Numbered from the stretch's first letter, positions 46,430-56,862 are shown. The stretch: 64,000 bases of DNA from Pseudomonadota bacterium (GCA_021811235.1 JAJZPG010000001.1:1-64000), one strand, 5' to 3'. The notes: a model not told the origin generated them from the letters alone. Numbers and translations are program-made.

Positions 46430-47047
46430 TCATTTGCCGGTCATCTCGCGGTACCAGGCGCGGTGGTGATGCTTCGCCCAGGCCTCGGATACGGTGCCGC
46501 GCGTCATCGCCCGGATCGTGCCCCTGACCCAGATCGCCGCATAGACGTGCACGACGATGCCGAGGATCAGGATCCACGCCGCCAGCGCGTGCAGGACGAC
46601 GGCCACGCGCAGCAGCCAGATGGGGAAATACGGCGCGAACCACGGCTGCCAGATGACGATGCCGGAAGCCAGCAGCAGCAGCATGCACAGCACCATGATC
46701 CAGAACAGGTATTTCTGCCCGCCGTTGTATTTGCCCAGTTCGGGCAGGCCCTGGTCGCGGTTGCATAGCACGTCCTTGATGCGGGCCATCCACTGGCGGT
46801 CGGCCGGGGTGATGCGGTTGAGCTTCCAGAAGCGCGCCGCCATCGCGATGAAGAACAGGGCCATCACGGCGCCGATGAAGGGATGCAGGATGCGCGTCCA
46901 GGGGCCGCCGCCGAACAGCTGGGTGAGGAAGAAGAAAGCCGGATGGAACAGTGCCAGCCCCGACAAGGCGGCGAGTATGAAAGCGATCGCCACCACCCAG
47001 TGGTTGCTGCGCTCGCGCGCGGTGTAGCGTTGGATCGATGTGCTCAT
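46430..47047 (-). CDS. fdnI: Formate dehydrogenase cytochrome b556 gamma subunit
   Basis: A 205-residue membrane protein with four helices. [20 protein letters not shown] carries the first haem histidine, and [13 protein letters not shown] and [20 protein letters not shown] the others. It anchors the complex and passes electrons from the iron-sulfur subunit to the quinone pool. The ATG at 47047 overlaps the fdnH stop. Confidence 0.94.
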   Translation of the reverse strand: MSTSIQRYTARERSNHWVVAIAFILAALSGLALFHPAFFFLTQLFGGGPWTRILHPFIGAVMALFFIAMAARFWKLNRITPADRQWMARIKDVLCNRDQGLPELGKYNGGQKYLFWIMVLCMLLLLASGIVIWQPWFAPYFPIWLLRVAVVLHALAAWILILGIVVHVYAAIWVRGTIRAMTRGTVSEAWAKHHHRAWYREMTGK

Positions 47048-47913
47048 GACCGCTCCTCCTCTTCCTCGACTTCCTTGGGCCCGGCGCTGACGAAATGGAA
47101 GAACCCGGCGAACACGGCCAGGCCGATGCCCAGGCTCATCAGCGGCTTGGCAACGCCCTTCCACAGGCTGACCAGCGGGCTGACACTCGGGTCCTTCGGC
47201 AGCTTGGCGTAGAGCTCCGGCTGATCGCCGTGCTGCAGCACGTACATCACGTGGGTGCCGCCGACGCCCTGCGGATCGTACAGCGCGGCGTTGGCGTAGC
47301 CGCGTTCCTTGAGATCGGCGATGCGGCCCTCGGCGTGGTGGATCATGTCCTCCTTGGAGCCGAACACGATGGCGCCGGTCGGGCAGATCTTCACGCAGGC
47401 CGGCTCCAGCCCCACCGCCACGCGGTCCGAACACAGCGTGCACTTGTAGGCCTTGCGGTCCTTCTTCGAGAAGCGCGGAATGTCGAACGGGCAGCCGGTG
47501 AGACAGTAGCCGCAGCCGATGCAGTTCTCCTCGTGGAAGTCGACGATGCCGTTGGCGTACTTGACGATCGCGCCCGGCGCCGGGCAGGCCTTGAGGCAGC
47601 CGGGGTCGGCGCAGTGCATGCAGCCGTCCTTGCGGATCAGCCATTCGAGCCGGCCCTGCTGCACCTCCACTTCGGAGAAGCGCATCACGGTCCACGACTG
47701 GTCCGAGAGGTCGCGCGGGTTGTCGTAGATGCCGACGTTGCTGCCGATTTCGTCGCGCAGGTCGTTCCATTCCATGCAGGCGACCTGGCAGGCCTTGCAG
47801 CCGATGCACTTGGAAATGTCGATCAGCTTGGCGACCGGAATGGCGCCACGGGCCTGGGGCGAAGGCGTGGTGGTGGCTGACCTGGCCTTGATGTCGAGTG
47901 ATTGCAGTGCCAT
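47044..47913 (-). CDS. fdnH: Formate dehydrogenase iron-sulfur beta subunit
   Basis: A 289-residue protein with four [4Fe-4S] cysteine clusters ([37 protein letters not shown] and [14 protein letters not shown]). One C-terminal membrane helix ([19 protein letters not shown]) attaches it to FdnI. It transfers electrons from FdnG to the cytochrome b subunit. It is 11 bp after fdnG. Confidence 0.95.
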   Translation of the reverse strand: MALQSLDIKARSATTTPSPQARGAIPVAKLIDISKCIGCKACQVACMEWNDLRDEIGSNVGIYDNPRDLSDQSWTVMRFSEVEVQQGRLEWLIRKDGCMHCADPGCLKACPAPGAIVKYANGIVDFHEENCIGCGYCLTGCPFDIPRFSKKDRKAYKCTLCSDRVAVGLEPACVKICPTGAIVFGSKEDMIHHAEGRIADLKERGYANAALYDPQGVGGTHVMYVLQHGDQPELYAKLPKDPSVSPLVSLWKGVAKPLMSLGIGLAVFAGFFHFVSAGPKEVEEEEERS

Positions 47914-47924
47914 GGTTCGCCTCC

Positions 47925-50900
47925 TTATACCTTCTCAAGGTCCACGAGGAACGACTTGAACTCGGGGGTCTGGGTGTTCGCATCCCCGACGAAGGGCGTC
48001 AGCGTGTTGGTGATGTAGCCGTTCTTCGCCACGCCGGTGAAGCCCCAGTGGATCGGAACGCCCACCGTGTGCACCTTCCTGCCGCCGACGTCGAGCGTGC
48101 GCACGCGCTTGGTGACCACCGCCACCGCGACGATGAAGCCGCGGTTGGACTTCACCCGCACGTGGTCGCCGGCCTTGATGCCCTTGTCCTTCGCCAGCTC
48201 CTCGCCGATTTCCACGAACTGCTCGGGCTGCACGATGGCGTTGAGCCTCACGTGCTTGGTCCAGAAGTGGAAGTGTTCGGTGAGACGGTAGGTGGTGCAC
48301 ACGTAGGGGAATTTGTCGGCCTTGCCGAAGGTTTCCCAGTCGCCCTTGAACACCCGCGCGGCCGGATTGGCCCGCGCCTTGTCGTTCTTCGGGTGCAGCA
48401 GGTTGACGGCGAGCGGCGACTCCAGCGGTTCATAGTGCTCCGGGAAGGGCCCTTCCGCCATCTTGTCGACCGCGAAGAAGCGCGCCACACCTTCGGGGTT
48501 CATGATGAAGGGGCTCATCCCGTCCTCCGGCGCCGAATCCGGCTTGAAGTCCGGAATGTCGGAGCCGCCCCACTTGCCGGTCGCCGCGTCCCACGCGATC
48601 AGTTTGCGCGAGGGATCGTAGGGCTTGCCGCTCGGGTCGCATGAGGCGCGGTTGTAGAGCACGCGCCGGTTGGCCGGCCAGGCGAAGGCCCAGTTGAGCG
48701 TCTGGCCGATGCCGAAGGGGTCGCTGTTGTCGCGCCGCGCCATCAGGTTGCCCTTCTCGGTCCAGGCGCCGGAGAAGATCCAGCAGCCGCAGGCGGTGGA
48801 GCCGTCGTCGCGCAGTTCGGCGAAGCCGTTGAGCTGCTCGCCCGCCTTCACCAGCACCTTGGCCGGGTCCTTCGGGTCGGTGACGTCCTTCAGCGCCTTG
48901 CCGGAGAATTCCTTCGCCAGTTCTTCCGGCGAGGGGAAATGCGGCTGCTTGTACTTCCACGTCAAGTTGAGGATGGGATCGGGGAAGGCCCCGCCCTCCT
49001 TCTGGTACAGCTCGCGGAGCTTGAGGAAGATCCCGGCCATGATCTCCTGGTCGCTCCGGGCGTCGCCGGGCGGCTCGGCGGCCTTCCAGTGCCATTGCAG
49101 CACGCGGCTGGAACTCACCAGGGAACCGTCTTCCTCGGCGAAGCAGGTCGACGGCAGGCGGAACACCTCGGTCTGGATCTTGGCCGGATCGACGTCGTTG
49201 TACTCGCCGTGGTTCTGCCAGAACTCCGAGGTCTCGGTGGCCAGCGGGTCGATGGTCACCAGGAACTTCAGCTTGGCGAGCGAACCGGACACCTTCACCT
49301 TGCACGGCGCCGACGACAGCGGATTGAAGCCCTGGCAGACGTAGCCGTTGACCTTGCCCTGGTTCATGTTCTCGAACACCTGCAGGATGTCGTAGCCCTT
49401 GTCGAGCTTGGGCAGCCAGTCGTAGGCCCAGTTGTTCTCCGCCGTGGCGGCGTCGCCGTACCAGGCCTTCATGGTGCTGACGTGGAACTTGCCGTAGTTC
49501 GACCAGTAGGACAGCTGGCCCGGGCGCAGCGGCTTGAACGCGCGCTTCGCGATGTAGGCCGCGTAGTCCTGCTCCGCGTCGCCGGGCAGGGTCATGTAGC
49601 CGGGCAGCAGATTGGACAGGAGGCCCAGGTCGGTCAGCCCCTGGATGTTGGAGTGGCCGCGCAGCGCGTTCATGCCGCCGCCGGCGACGCCGATGTTGCC
49701 GAGCAGCAGCTGCACCATCGCGCCGGTGCGGATCATCTGCGAGCCCTGCGAGTGCTGTGTCCAGCCCAGCGCGTACATGATGGTCATGGTCTTGTTGGAC
49801 GCCGAGGTCTCGGCGATCATCGCGCACACCTTGAGGAAGTCCTCCTTGGGCGTGCCGCAGATGCTGGAAACCATGTCGGGCGTGTAGCGGCTGTAGTGCG
49901 CCTTCATCATCTGGTAGACGCAGCGCGGGTGCTGCAGCGTCGGGTCGGTGACGACGTAGCCGTCCGCGCCGATCTGGTAGCCCCAGCTCGACTTGTCGTA
50001 GCTGCGCTTTTCCGGGTTGTAGCCGGAGAAGATGCCGTCCTCGAAGCCGAAGTCGTCCTTCACCAGGAAGCTCATGTCCGTGTAGTGCTTCACGTACTCG
50101 TGGTGAATCCTGTCGTGGCTCAGCAGGTAGTGGATGACGCCGCCGAGGAAGGCGATGTCGGAGCCGGCACGGATCGGCGTGTAGAAGTCCGAGACCGCCG
50201 CCGAGCGGGTGAAGCGCGGATCGACCACGATCAGGCGCGCCTTGCGGTGGGCTTTCGCTTCGGTCACCCACTTGAAGCCGCAGGGGTGCGCCTCGGCGGC
50301 ATTGCCGCCCATGATCAGGACCAGGTCGGTGTTCTTGATGTCAACCCAATGGTTGGTCATCGCACCGCGGCCGAACGTCGGGGCAAGACTTGCCACCGTC
50401 GGGCCGTGTCAGACACGCGCCTGGTTGTCGAATGCGAGCATCCCCAGGCTACGCGCGATCTTGTGCGTCAGATAGCCGGTTTCGTTGCTGGAGGCCGAGG
50501 CGGCGAGCATGCCGGTGGAGACCCAGCGGTTCACCGTCTCGCCTTTTTCGTTGGTGGCGATGAAGTTCCTGTCGCGGTCGTCCTTCATCAGCCTGGCGAT
50601 GCGGGTGAAGGCCTCGTCCCAGGAGATCGGCGTCCATTCCTTGCTGCCGGGGGCGCGGTATTCCGGACGCTTGAGGCGGTTCGGGCTGTGCACGAAGTCG
50701 AGCAGGCCGGCGCCCTTGGGGCACAGGGTGCCGCGGTTCACCGGGTGGTCGGGGTCGCCCTCGATGTGGATGATCTCGGTATGCGCGTTCTTCGCCTTGT
50801 CGCCCAGGCTGTACATCAAGAGGCCGCAGCCGACCGAGCAGTAGGGACAGGTGTTGCGCGTCTCGGTGGCGCGGGCGAGCTTGAAGGCCCGCACCTCCGC

Positions 50901-50996
50901 CAGCGCCTCGCCGGGCGCGAAGCCCAGCGCCGCAAGGCTGGAACCGCCCACCCCCGCCGCGCAGATTCTGAAAAACTGTCTCCGGGTCACTTGCAT
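47925..50996 (-). CDS. fdnG: Selenocysteine formate dehydrogenase, catalytic alpha subunit
   Basis: Read through the TGA at 50409-50411, this is one 1023-residue protein with Sec at residue 196, the same position as in E. coli FdnG. The context is DNQARV[19 protein letters not shown]. The Tat signal is [17 protein letters not shown], and the [4Fe-4S]-binding motif [16 protein letters not shown] is near residue 50. The molybdopterin domains follow. It oxidises formate in the periplasm, with electrons going to FdnH-FdnI and quinone. Standard annotation would split it into two ORFs at the TGA. selA, selB and selC in the same cluster supply the decoding. Confidence 0.97.
50371..50411 (-). promoter_or_regulatory. 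UGA-Sec codon with bacterial SECIS hairpin
   Basis: Directly after the UGA, the RNA can fold as GG-UGGC and GGCA-AGUCU-UGCC, a stem capped by a short loop containing GUC, like the E. coli fdhF/fdnG SECIS loop AGGUCU at the same distance from UGA. It recruits SelB's C-terminal domain. The codon is followed by CACGGCCC, as in E. coli fdhF. Confidence 0.85.
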
Positions 50997-51017
50997 GTCG
51001 CGTCTCCTTTATTTTTC

Positions 51018-51069
51018 ATGCGTCTGCCACGCATAGAAAAACTATAGGAACAAAAAACCCGCAAACCAA
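51018..51069 (-). promoter_or_regulatory. fdnG promoter and leader palindrome
   Basis: On the minus strand, -35 TTGGTT (51064-51069) and -10 TATAGT (51041-51046) are spaced 17 bp. Just downstream is the palindrome ATGCGT-5-ACGCAT (51018-51034), then AAAGGAG before the fdnG ATG. A regulator or a 5'-UTR hairpin is possible for the palindrome. This would drive the whole fdn-sel operon. Confidence 0.55.
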
Positions 51070-51150
51070 AGTTTTAATATTGACACGGCGGAAAAACCCG
51101 CCAGGCGCCCGCAGGCAAGGCCTTCCAGGGAGGTCGGGGGGCGGAAACGC

Positions 51151-51450
51151 TCAGCGTCCCGCCTCGCCGTCGTCGCTGAAATCGCCGAGCGGCCGCTTGA
51201 ACGTGTATTCGGCCGGCCTGACGATCAGTTCCCGCGCCGATTCCTCCACGTTGCCGCCGGGGATCGTGAAAGGCAGGGCCACCACGGTCAGCACCGTGGC
51301 AGCCAGCCCGAGCGGCCGCATCACGACCGCATCCACCACCATGTCGGTGCCCTTGTCGCCGCTGATCGTGTCATCCGACTGGGCCGCCGCCGACAAAGGC
51401 ATCACGGCGAGCGCCCCGGCCAGGAGTGCGGATGTCAGCCTGCGCGCCAT
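51151..51450 (-). CDS. Small exported or membrane protein, function unknown
   Basis: A 99-residue protein with a Sec signal (RRLTSALLAGALAVMPLSAA, cleavage near AAA-QS), one hydrophobic segment (LGLAATVLTVVALPFT) and a short tail (PAEYTFKRPLGDFSDD). Similar small proteins in betaproteobacteria are listed under vague transporter names, without evidence. It ends ~150 bp from the fdnG start, in the same direction, two bases downstream of the HicA-like gene. Confidence 0.65.
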   Translation of the reverse strand: MARRLTSALLAGALAVMPLSAAAQSDDTISGDKGTDMVVDAVVMRPLGLAATVLTVVALPFTIPGGNVEESARELIVRPAEYTFKRPLGDFSDDGEAGR

Positions 51451-51451
51451 C

Positions 51452-51730
51452 TCACTCTTCCCCGGCCTGGAGCTGCGACAGGCTCACCCCCGCCGACACC
51501 AGGAAATCGCGCACGTGGCGCAGCTCCTGCTTGGTGCAGGTGGGACTATTGTGGGGACGGTGGATGAAGCCTTCGACACCGTTCAACAGCACGCGAAAAC
51601 TCGCCCCGTGGTGCGGTTCCACCCGGGCGCCCAGATGGGCCAGCATCGCCTCCACCTCGCGCCAGTGGACATTGGCGCCCACCGGCCCCTCGAAAAGCGA
51701 TCGCAGCAGGCTCTCGTGCTTGTGGCTCAT
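51452..51730 (-). CDS. HicA-like small protein
   Basis: A 92-residue protein. REVEAMLAHLGARVEPHHGA and SFRVLLNGVEGFIHRPH follow the HicA fold: a helix, then strands with the catalytic His near G-A-S-F/H. Many proteobacteria encode such a lone HicA-family protein without HicB, and no HicB partner is adjacent here. An mRNA-interferase activity is therefore uncertain. ATG 51730 preferred over one eleven codons upstream. Confidence 0.7.
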   Translation of the reverse strand: MSHKHESLLRSLFEGPVGANVHWREVEAMLAHLGARVEPHHGASFRVLLNGVEGFIHRPHNSPTCTKQELRHVRDFLVSAGVSLSQLQAGEE

Positions 51731-51802
51731 GGCAGTCTCCCGGTCATGCACATGCTTCAGCATAGGGGGAGAGTCGCGCCGGCGCGACCCCGGACGGGGA
51801 CG

Positions 51803-54800
51803 TCAGTGCGTGCGCAGGAAGGCTTCCAGCGCGGCCGGCGCCAGCGGGCGGCTGAACAGGTAGCCCTGCATCTCGTGGCAGCCCGCCTCGCGCAGGAAGT
51901 CCCGCTGCGCCTGCGTTTCCACGCCCTCGGCGATGATGCCGAGGCGCAGGCTCCGGGCCAGCTGGATGACGGCGCGCACGATGGCGGCGTTGTCGGGGTC
52001 GGTGTTGACCTCGTGCAGGAAGGACTGGTCGATCTTCAGGCGGTCGACCGCGAAGCGCTTGAGGTAGCTGAGCGAGGAATAGCCGGTGCCGAAATCGTCG
52101 ATCGCCAGCCGCACTCCCATGGCCTTCAGCTGGCGCACCGTTTCCAGGGTGTTGTCCACGTCCTGCAGCAGGATCGATTCGGTCAGTTCCAGTTCCAGCA
52201 GAGGCGGCGGCAGGCCGCTGCGCTCGAGCGCCCCCGCCACCGTCTCGATCAGGCCGGCGCGGCGGAACTGCAGCGCCGAGAGATTCACCGAGATGATGAA
52301 GTCGGGCAGCCCGGCATTGCGCCACACCTGCGCCTGGCGGCAGGCCTGCTCCACGACCCAGGCGCCGATCGGCACGATGAGGCCGCTGTCCTCCGCCACC
52401 GGGATGAAGCGGCCCGGCGCCACCTCGCCCAGTTCCGGATTGTGCCAGCGCAGCAGCGCCTCGGCCCCGATCACCCGGCCGCTGGCGACGTCGAACTGCG
52501 GCTGGTAGTGCAGCTGCAGCTCCGCGCGGTAGAGCGCCTGGTGCAGGCGGTTCTGCAGCATCAGGTGCTCGTGGGCCTGCAGGTTCATCTGCTCGTCGAA
52601 GAAACGGTAGGTGTTGCGGCCGGCGTCCTTGGCGTTGTACATCGCCGTGTCGGCCTTCTGCAGCAGGCTGTCGAAATCGTTGCCGTCTTGCGGATACATC
52701 GCGACGCCGATGCTGCAGGACGCGTTCAGCGCGTGGCCGTTGACCTCCACCGGCTCGACCAGGCGATGCAGGATGTCGGTCGCGATGCGCTCCACCGTCT
52801 CCAGGTCGGGAATGTCGTTGAGCAGCAGGATGAATTCGTCGCCGCCCTGGCGGCTGATGGTGTCGCTGTCGCGGGTGCAGTGCGACAGCCGCGTCACCAC
52901 GGCCAGCAGCAGCTCGTCGCCGGCGGTGTGTCCCAGCGTGTCGTTCACCACCTTGAAGTGGTCGAGGTCGAGGAACAGCATCGCCACGTGCGACTGCGCG
53001 CGCTTCGCGTGGGCGGCCGCCTGCTCGAAGCGGTCGCGCAGCAGCACGCGGTTGGGCAGGCCGGTGAGCACGTCGTGGTGGGCGAGAAACTCGATGCGCG
53101 CCTCGGCCTGGCGGCGCTCGGTGATGTCGCGGTCCACGCCCTGGAAGCCGGCCAGCCGGCCGTCGTCGTCGAACAGCGGCGACGCGTTCGATTCGAAGGT
53201 GCGGTAGCTGCCGTTGCGATGGCGCCAGCGCAGCACCACGCTGCGCCAGCCGCGCTGCCTGGCGACGGCATTCCCCAGGGTTTCGTGCAGCAGCGCCTGA
53301 TCGTCCGGATGCACCAGGCTGACCGAATCCATGGCGAGGAATTCGCCCACGCTGTAGCCCAGATTGGCCACGCCGCGCGGGTTGCTGTAGAGATGGCGGC
53401 CCTCGGTGTCGATCGACCAGATCCAGTCGGTGGAATGGTCCGCCATCGCGCGGAAGCGCGTCTCGCTCTCGCGCAGCGCCTCTTCGACGCGGCGGCGGTC
53501 TGTGATGTCCTGGCAGGCGCCGTAGAGGCGATGGCGGCGGCCGGACGCGGCCTCGACCACCAGCGAATAGGCGCGGATGTAGTGCGTGGAGCCGTCCGGG
53601 GCGAGGATGCGCAGTTCGCATTCGCTGCGCTGCCCTGGTGCGAGATAGGTGATGTTGCGGTCGAATTCGGGCAGATCGTCGGGGTGCACGAAGGAACGCC
53701 AGCAGCCCTGCTGCAGGATCTCGTCGAGCGTGTAGCCGAAGATGCGGTCGGCCGAGGCGGTCGCCCAGTCGACGGCGTAGAAACCCGATTCCGACTCCAG
53801 GCAGGAATACAGCAGATCGGTCGCCACGCTGGAGATCAGCCGGTAGCGCTCCTCGCTGTCGCGCAGCGCCTGCTCCATGCGCTTGCGCTCGCTGATGTCG
53901 ACGAATGTGACCACCGCGCCCACCAGTTCGCCGTTGCGATACATCGGGTGCGACCAGTATTCCACCGGGAAACTGGTGCCGTCCTTGCGCCAGTGCACCT
54001 CGCTGTCGACACGGGTAGGCTTGCCTTCCAGGGTGGAACAGCGGATGTGGCAATGCTCCTTGGGATAGGGGCGGCCGTCCGGATAGGTATGGTGGATCAG
54101 CGCGTGGATGTTCCTGCCGAGCACCTCTTCCTGCGTATAGCCCAGCATCCTCAGGCACGCCGGATTGACGAAGGTGCAGACGCCCTCGGTGTCGATGCCG
54201 AAGATGGCCTCGGGCGAGGAATCGAGCAGCAGGCGGAAGCGCTCCTCGCTTTCGCGCAACGCCTCCAGCGCCGTGCGGCTGCCCATCGCCACGCCGAGAT
54301 CGGTGGCGAGTTTTTCCAGCAGCACCACCTTCTCCAGGCCGAACGCGTGCGCGTCCTGGCTGTAGACGTTGAGCGCGCCGACCACCCGGCCGCGCACCCG
54401 GATCGGCGCCGCCGCCAGCGCGCGGTAGCCCTGCTCGCGGGCGCGTTCGCGCCACGACGCGAAGCGCTGGTTGGTCTCGGTGTCGTTGTTGACCACCGTG
54501 GAGCCCATGCGTATCGCCGTGCCGGTGGGACCCTGCCCTTGCGGCGAACCGTCGCAACGGAGGTCGGCGCGGTCGAGGTAATCCTCCGCGAGTCCGGCGG
54601 AGGCGACCGGGCGCACCGCCGCGCCGTCGTCGCTCAGCAGCCCGATCCAGGCCATGCGGAACAGGCCGTCACGCACCAGCTCCTGGCAGATGCGCGACAT
54701 CAGCTCCTGTTCCGACAGCTCCGCCATCAGCATCTCGTTCACGGCCGCGATCGTCCGCAGCAGCTGGTTGCGGCGCTGCATGACCAGGGCCTCGCGCTTC

Positions 54801-55489
54801 TGTTCGGTCACCTCGCGCAGGCTGCCCACCATGCGCAGCGGCCGGTCGTCAGCGTCGCGTTCCACCACCTCGCCGCGGTTGCGCACCCAGATCGTGCCGC
54901 CGTCGGGATGCTGGATGCGGTGCTCGCAGTTGAAGGCCGCCTTGCCGTCCAGGCAGGCCTCGATGGCCGCCCGCACCGACGTCCGGTCCTCTTCGTGCAC
55001 GCGCGACATCGCAGCCTGCCACGCGTGTTCCGGCTGGTGCTCCGGCAGGCCCATCAACTGCGCCCACTGCGTGTTGTGGCGCACCTGCCCGGAGGGCAGG
55101 TCCCAGCTCCACACTCCTTCGCCGATCAGTGCGAGCGCATAGGCCCGTTCGTCGCCGCCGGCGACCAGCCGGCCCAGCCGGCCCGCCTTGCGCACGGCTG
55201 CCGGGTCCTGACCCGCCGCCAACAGGGATTTCGCCGCGCTGCGCCGCCGCCGCGCCTCCGCCAGATCCACCTCCGGATACACGCCGAGCGCCAGCGTCTT
55301 GCGCTTGCCGTCGAAGCGGTAATCCAGCCGCCAGTAGCGCGAGCCGTCCGGCCGCAGCAACAGATACATGCCGCCGCCGTCGGCCAGTTTGACCGGCTTG
55401 TCGGACGGCTCGATCTGGCGGATACGGCTTTCGGTCAGCGGAACAGCGATGCGGGCCATGAGGCGGGAGAAAAACGGAAGTGGCCGCAT
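51803..55489 (-). CDS. DUF4102-PAS-GAF-PAS-GGDEF-EAL fusion protein
   Basis: A 1228-residue c-di-GMP enzyme with an unusual start. Residues ~15-100 match the arm-DNA-binding domain of P4-type integrases (DUF4102): LTESRIRQIEPSDKPVKLAD, GSRYWRLDYRFDGKRKTLAL and GVYPEVDLAEARRRRSAAK. Then come a PAS (~125-230), a GAF (~250-400), three PAS/PAC units, GGDEF at 882-886 (intact) and EAL at 1010-1012 with DDFGTGYSSLSYLK. No membrane segment is seen. No integrase catalytic domain is present. Start at 55489 has AGG four bases ahead; ATG 55459 is possible. The fusion suggests DNA-linked c-di-GMP signalling, but the DNA-binding role is inferred. Confidence 0.87.
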   Translation of the reverse strand: MRPLPFFSRLMARIAVPLTESRIRQIEPSDKPVKLADGGGMYLLLRPDGSRYWRLDYRFDGKRKTLALGVYPEVDLAEARRRRSAAKSLLAAGQDPAAVRKAGRLGRLVAGGDERAYALALIGEGVWSWDLPSGQVRHNTQWAQLMGLPEHQPEHAWQAAMSRVHEEDRTSVRAAIEACLDGKAAFNCEHRIQHPDGGTIWVRNRGEVVERDADDRPLRMVGSLREVTEQKREALVMQRRNQLLRTIAAVNEMLMAELSEQELMSRICQELVRDGLFRMAWIGLLSDDGAAVRPVASAGLAEDYLDRADLRCDGSPQGQGPTGTAIRMGSTVVNNDTETNQRFASWRERAREQGYRALAAAPIRVRGRVVGALNVYSQDAHAFGLEKVVLLEKLATDLGVAMGSRTALEALRESEERFRLLLDSSPEAIFGIDTEGVCTFVNPACLRMLGYTQEEVLGRNIHALIHHTYPDGRPYPKEHCHIRCSTLEGKPTRVDSEVHWRKDGTSFPVEYWSHPMYRNGELVGAVVTFVDISERKRMEQALRDSEERYRLISSVATDLLYSCLESESGFYAVDWATASADRIFGYTLDEILQQGCWRSFVHPDDLPEFDRNITYLAPGQRSECELRILAPDGSTHYIRAYSLVVEAASGRRHRLYGACQDITDRRRVEEALRESETRFRAMADHSTDWIWSIDTEGRHLYSNPRGVANLGYSVGEFLAMDSVSLVHPDDQALLHETLGNAVARQRGWRSVVLRWRHRNGSYRTFESNASPLFDDDGRLAGFQGVDRDITERRQAEARIEFLAHHDVLTGLPNRVLLRDRFEQAAAHAKRAQSHVAMLFLDLDHFKVVNDTLGHTAGDELLLAVVTRLSHCTRDSDTISRQGGDEFILLLNDIPDLETVERIATDILHRLVEPVEVNGHALNASCSIGVAMYPQDGNDFDSLLQKADTAMYNAKDAGRNTYRFFDEQMNLQAHEHLMLQNRLHQALYRAELQLHYQPQFDVASGRVIGAEALLRWHNPELGEVAPGRFIPVAEDSGLIVPIGAWVVEQACRQAQVWRNAGLPDFIISVNLSALQFRRAGLIETVAGALERSGLPPPLLELELTESILLQDVDNTLETVRQLKAMGVRLAIDDFGTGYSSLSYLKRFAVDRLKIDQSFLHEVNTDPDNAAIVRAVIQLARSLRLGIIAEGVETQAQRDFLREAGCHEMQGYLFSRPLAPAALEAFLRTH

Positions 55490-55745
55490 CCTACCTGCCA
55501 GATGCCGTCACGCGTACCGTCAATAAGGGCCGGAATCGCGTGGTACAAATGGCAGGAAAATCCCACGGAATCAGCCCGGTGCCAGTGTGCCCGGTTGCGT
55601 TCCGCAGTCTGCCGCGCCGGCTTCGGGCTTTGCCTATACTGGATTTTTCCTGCCGTCCGGCAGACGGCAGCGCGCGGCGGCCCGGGGCCGCGACAGCCGC
55701 GCATCCACATGCCTTGCGGCCACCAAGACGAACAAGGAGACCAGC

Positions 55746-56327
55746 ATGAGCACCATCCTGAAGGAAGTCCTCGCCGCCAACCAGGCCTACGCATCCGATT
55801 TCGGCGACAAGGGCAAGCTGCCGATGCCGCCGGGCCGTCGCTTCGCCATCCTCACCTGCATGGACGCCCGCCTCGACCCGGCCAAGTACGCCGGGCTGGC
55901 CGAGGGCGACGCCCACGTCATCCGCAATGCCGGCGGCCGCGCCAGCGACGACGCCATCCGCTCGCTGGTCATCTCCTACAAGCTGCTCGGCACCCGCGAA
56001 TGGTTCGTCGTCCATCACACCGACTGCGGCATGGAAACCTTCACCGACGACGTCATGCGCAAGCTCCTGCGCAGCAGCCTCAAGACCGCCAGCGTCGACG
56101 CCAGCGGCTGGCACGACCCCGGCGAGGGCGGCGGCTCGGCCGAAGGCGAGCACATCAGCTAGCTCACCATCGCCAACCTCGAGCAGAGCGTGGTCGAGGA
56201 CGTGCAGCGCATCCGCAGCCATCCCCTGGTGCCCGGCGAGATCCCCATCTACGGCTACATCTACGACGTCAGGAGCGGCAAGCTGATCGAGGTGCCGGAA
56301 GCCACCGCAGCCGGGCGCGTCCGCTAG
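55746..56327 (+). pseudogene. Beta-class carbonic anhydrase with in-frame amber codon
   Basis: The reading frame is complete (193 codons) apart from a TAG at 56160-56162, codon 139. Before it are the zinc ligands: Cys and Asp in [10 protein letters not shown], His and Cys in [12 protein letters not shown]. After it the frame continues normally with [20 protein letters not shown] and [17 protein letters not shown], as in full-length homologues, which usually have Trp at the stop position. A TGG to TAG change (or a sequencing error) is the simplest reading. The truncated 138-residue product would keep the zinc site but lose the C-terminal strands. RBS AAGGAGA. Confidence 0.82.
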
Positions 56328-56511
56328 CCTCCCGATCGCCCCTCTGCCGGGCAGCCGTCGCCGGGACGGCCCGTCCGGCGTGAACCGACTATATTGAATC
56401 GACCCGCCGTGGCCACCGCGTGAGACGGGCTTTTCGCCGGGCGAACGCAGCCGTGACCACTCGAACGTCAAGTGGGACACGCTACCGACTTCAACGATGG
56501 AGGACGAACAC

Positions 56512-56862
56512 ATGGCCAAACCGACACGCCGGACGGGTGCCCCGCGCAACGACCCCGACTGGCAGGGGCGCTTCAGCCTCGAACAGCGCGAGGCGATGAT
56601 ACGCGACGCCGCCTATTACCATTACGCGCAGCGCGGCTATGCGCCGGGGCACGAGCTTGAGGACTGGCTCGCCGCCGAGGCCGAGATCGAGCGCATGGCG
56701 TCCGCGCCGGCGGAACCGCCGCCGGATGCCGAGATCCAGCAGAGCAGCGTCCATGGCGCCGGCATGGACGACCAGTTGAAGCGCCTCGTGCGGCAGCATC
56801 CGCGGAAGGCCATTCCCCAGATCGAAAGCATCGAACCCGACCAGGCACCGCTACAGGAATGA
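56512..56862 (+). CDS. DUF2934 protein
   Basis: A 116-residue protein; REAMIRDAAYYHYAQRGYAP and GHELEDWLAAEAEIE form the short helical DUF2934 motif, common in soil proteobacteria and of unknown function. Strong RBS GGAGGA precedes the ATG. The C-terminus is low-complexity and charged. No membrane segment. It is convergent with capA. Confidence 0.85.
   Translation: MAKPTRRTGAPRNDPDWQGRFSLEQREAMIRDAAYYHYAQRGYAPGHELEDWLAAEAEIERMASAPAEPPPDAEIQQSSVHGAGMDDQLKRLVRQHPRKAIPQIESIEPDQAPLQE

Noticed and set aside
50409-50411. TGA in fdnG as a frameshift or nonsense mutation
   Set aside because: Exactly at the conserved Sec position (196), with a SECIS hairpin and with selA, selB and selC next door. 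It is a genuine Sec codon.
56160-56162. TAG in the carbonic anhydrase as a pyrrolysine codon
   Set aside because: No pylT/pylS genes and no methylamine-metabolism context are seen. A Trp codon mutated to TAG, or sequence error, is far simpler.
51080-56383. Very long + strand ORF (1767 codons) across 51-56 kb
   Set aside because: It lies opposite the GGDEF/EAL gene and other real genes. High GC leaves few stops on the antisense strand; the peptide has no domain and is rich in His/Arg/Gln, typical of antisense reading of GC-rich coding DNA.
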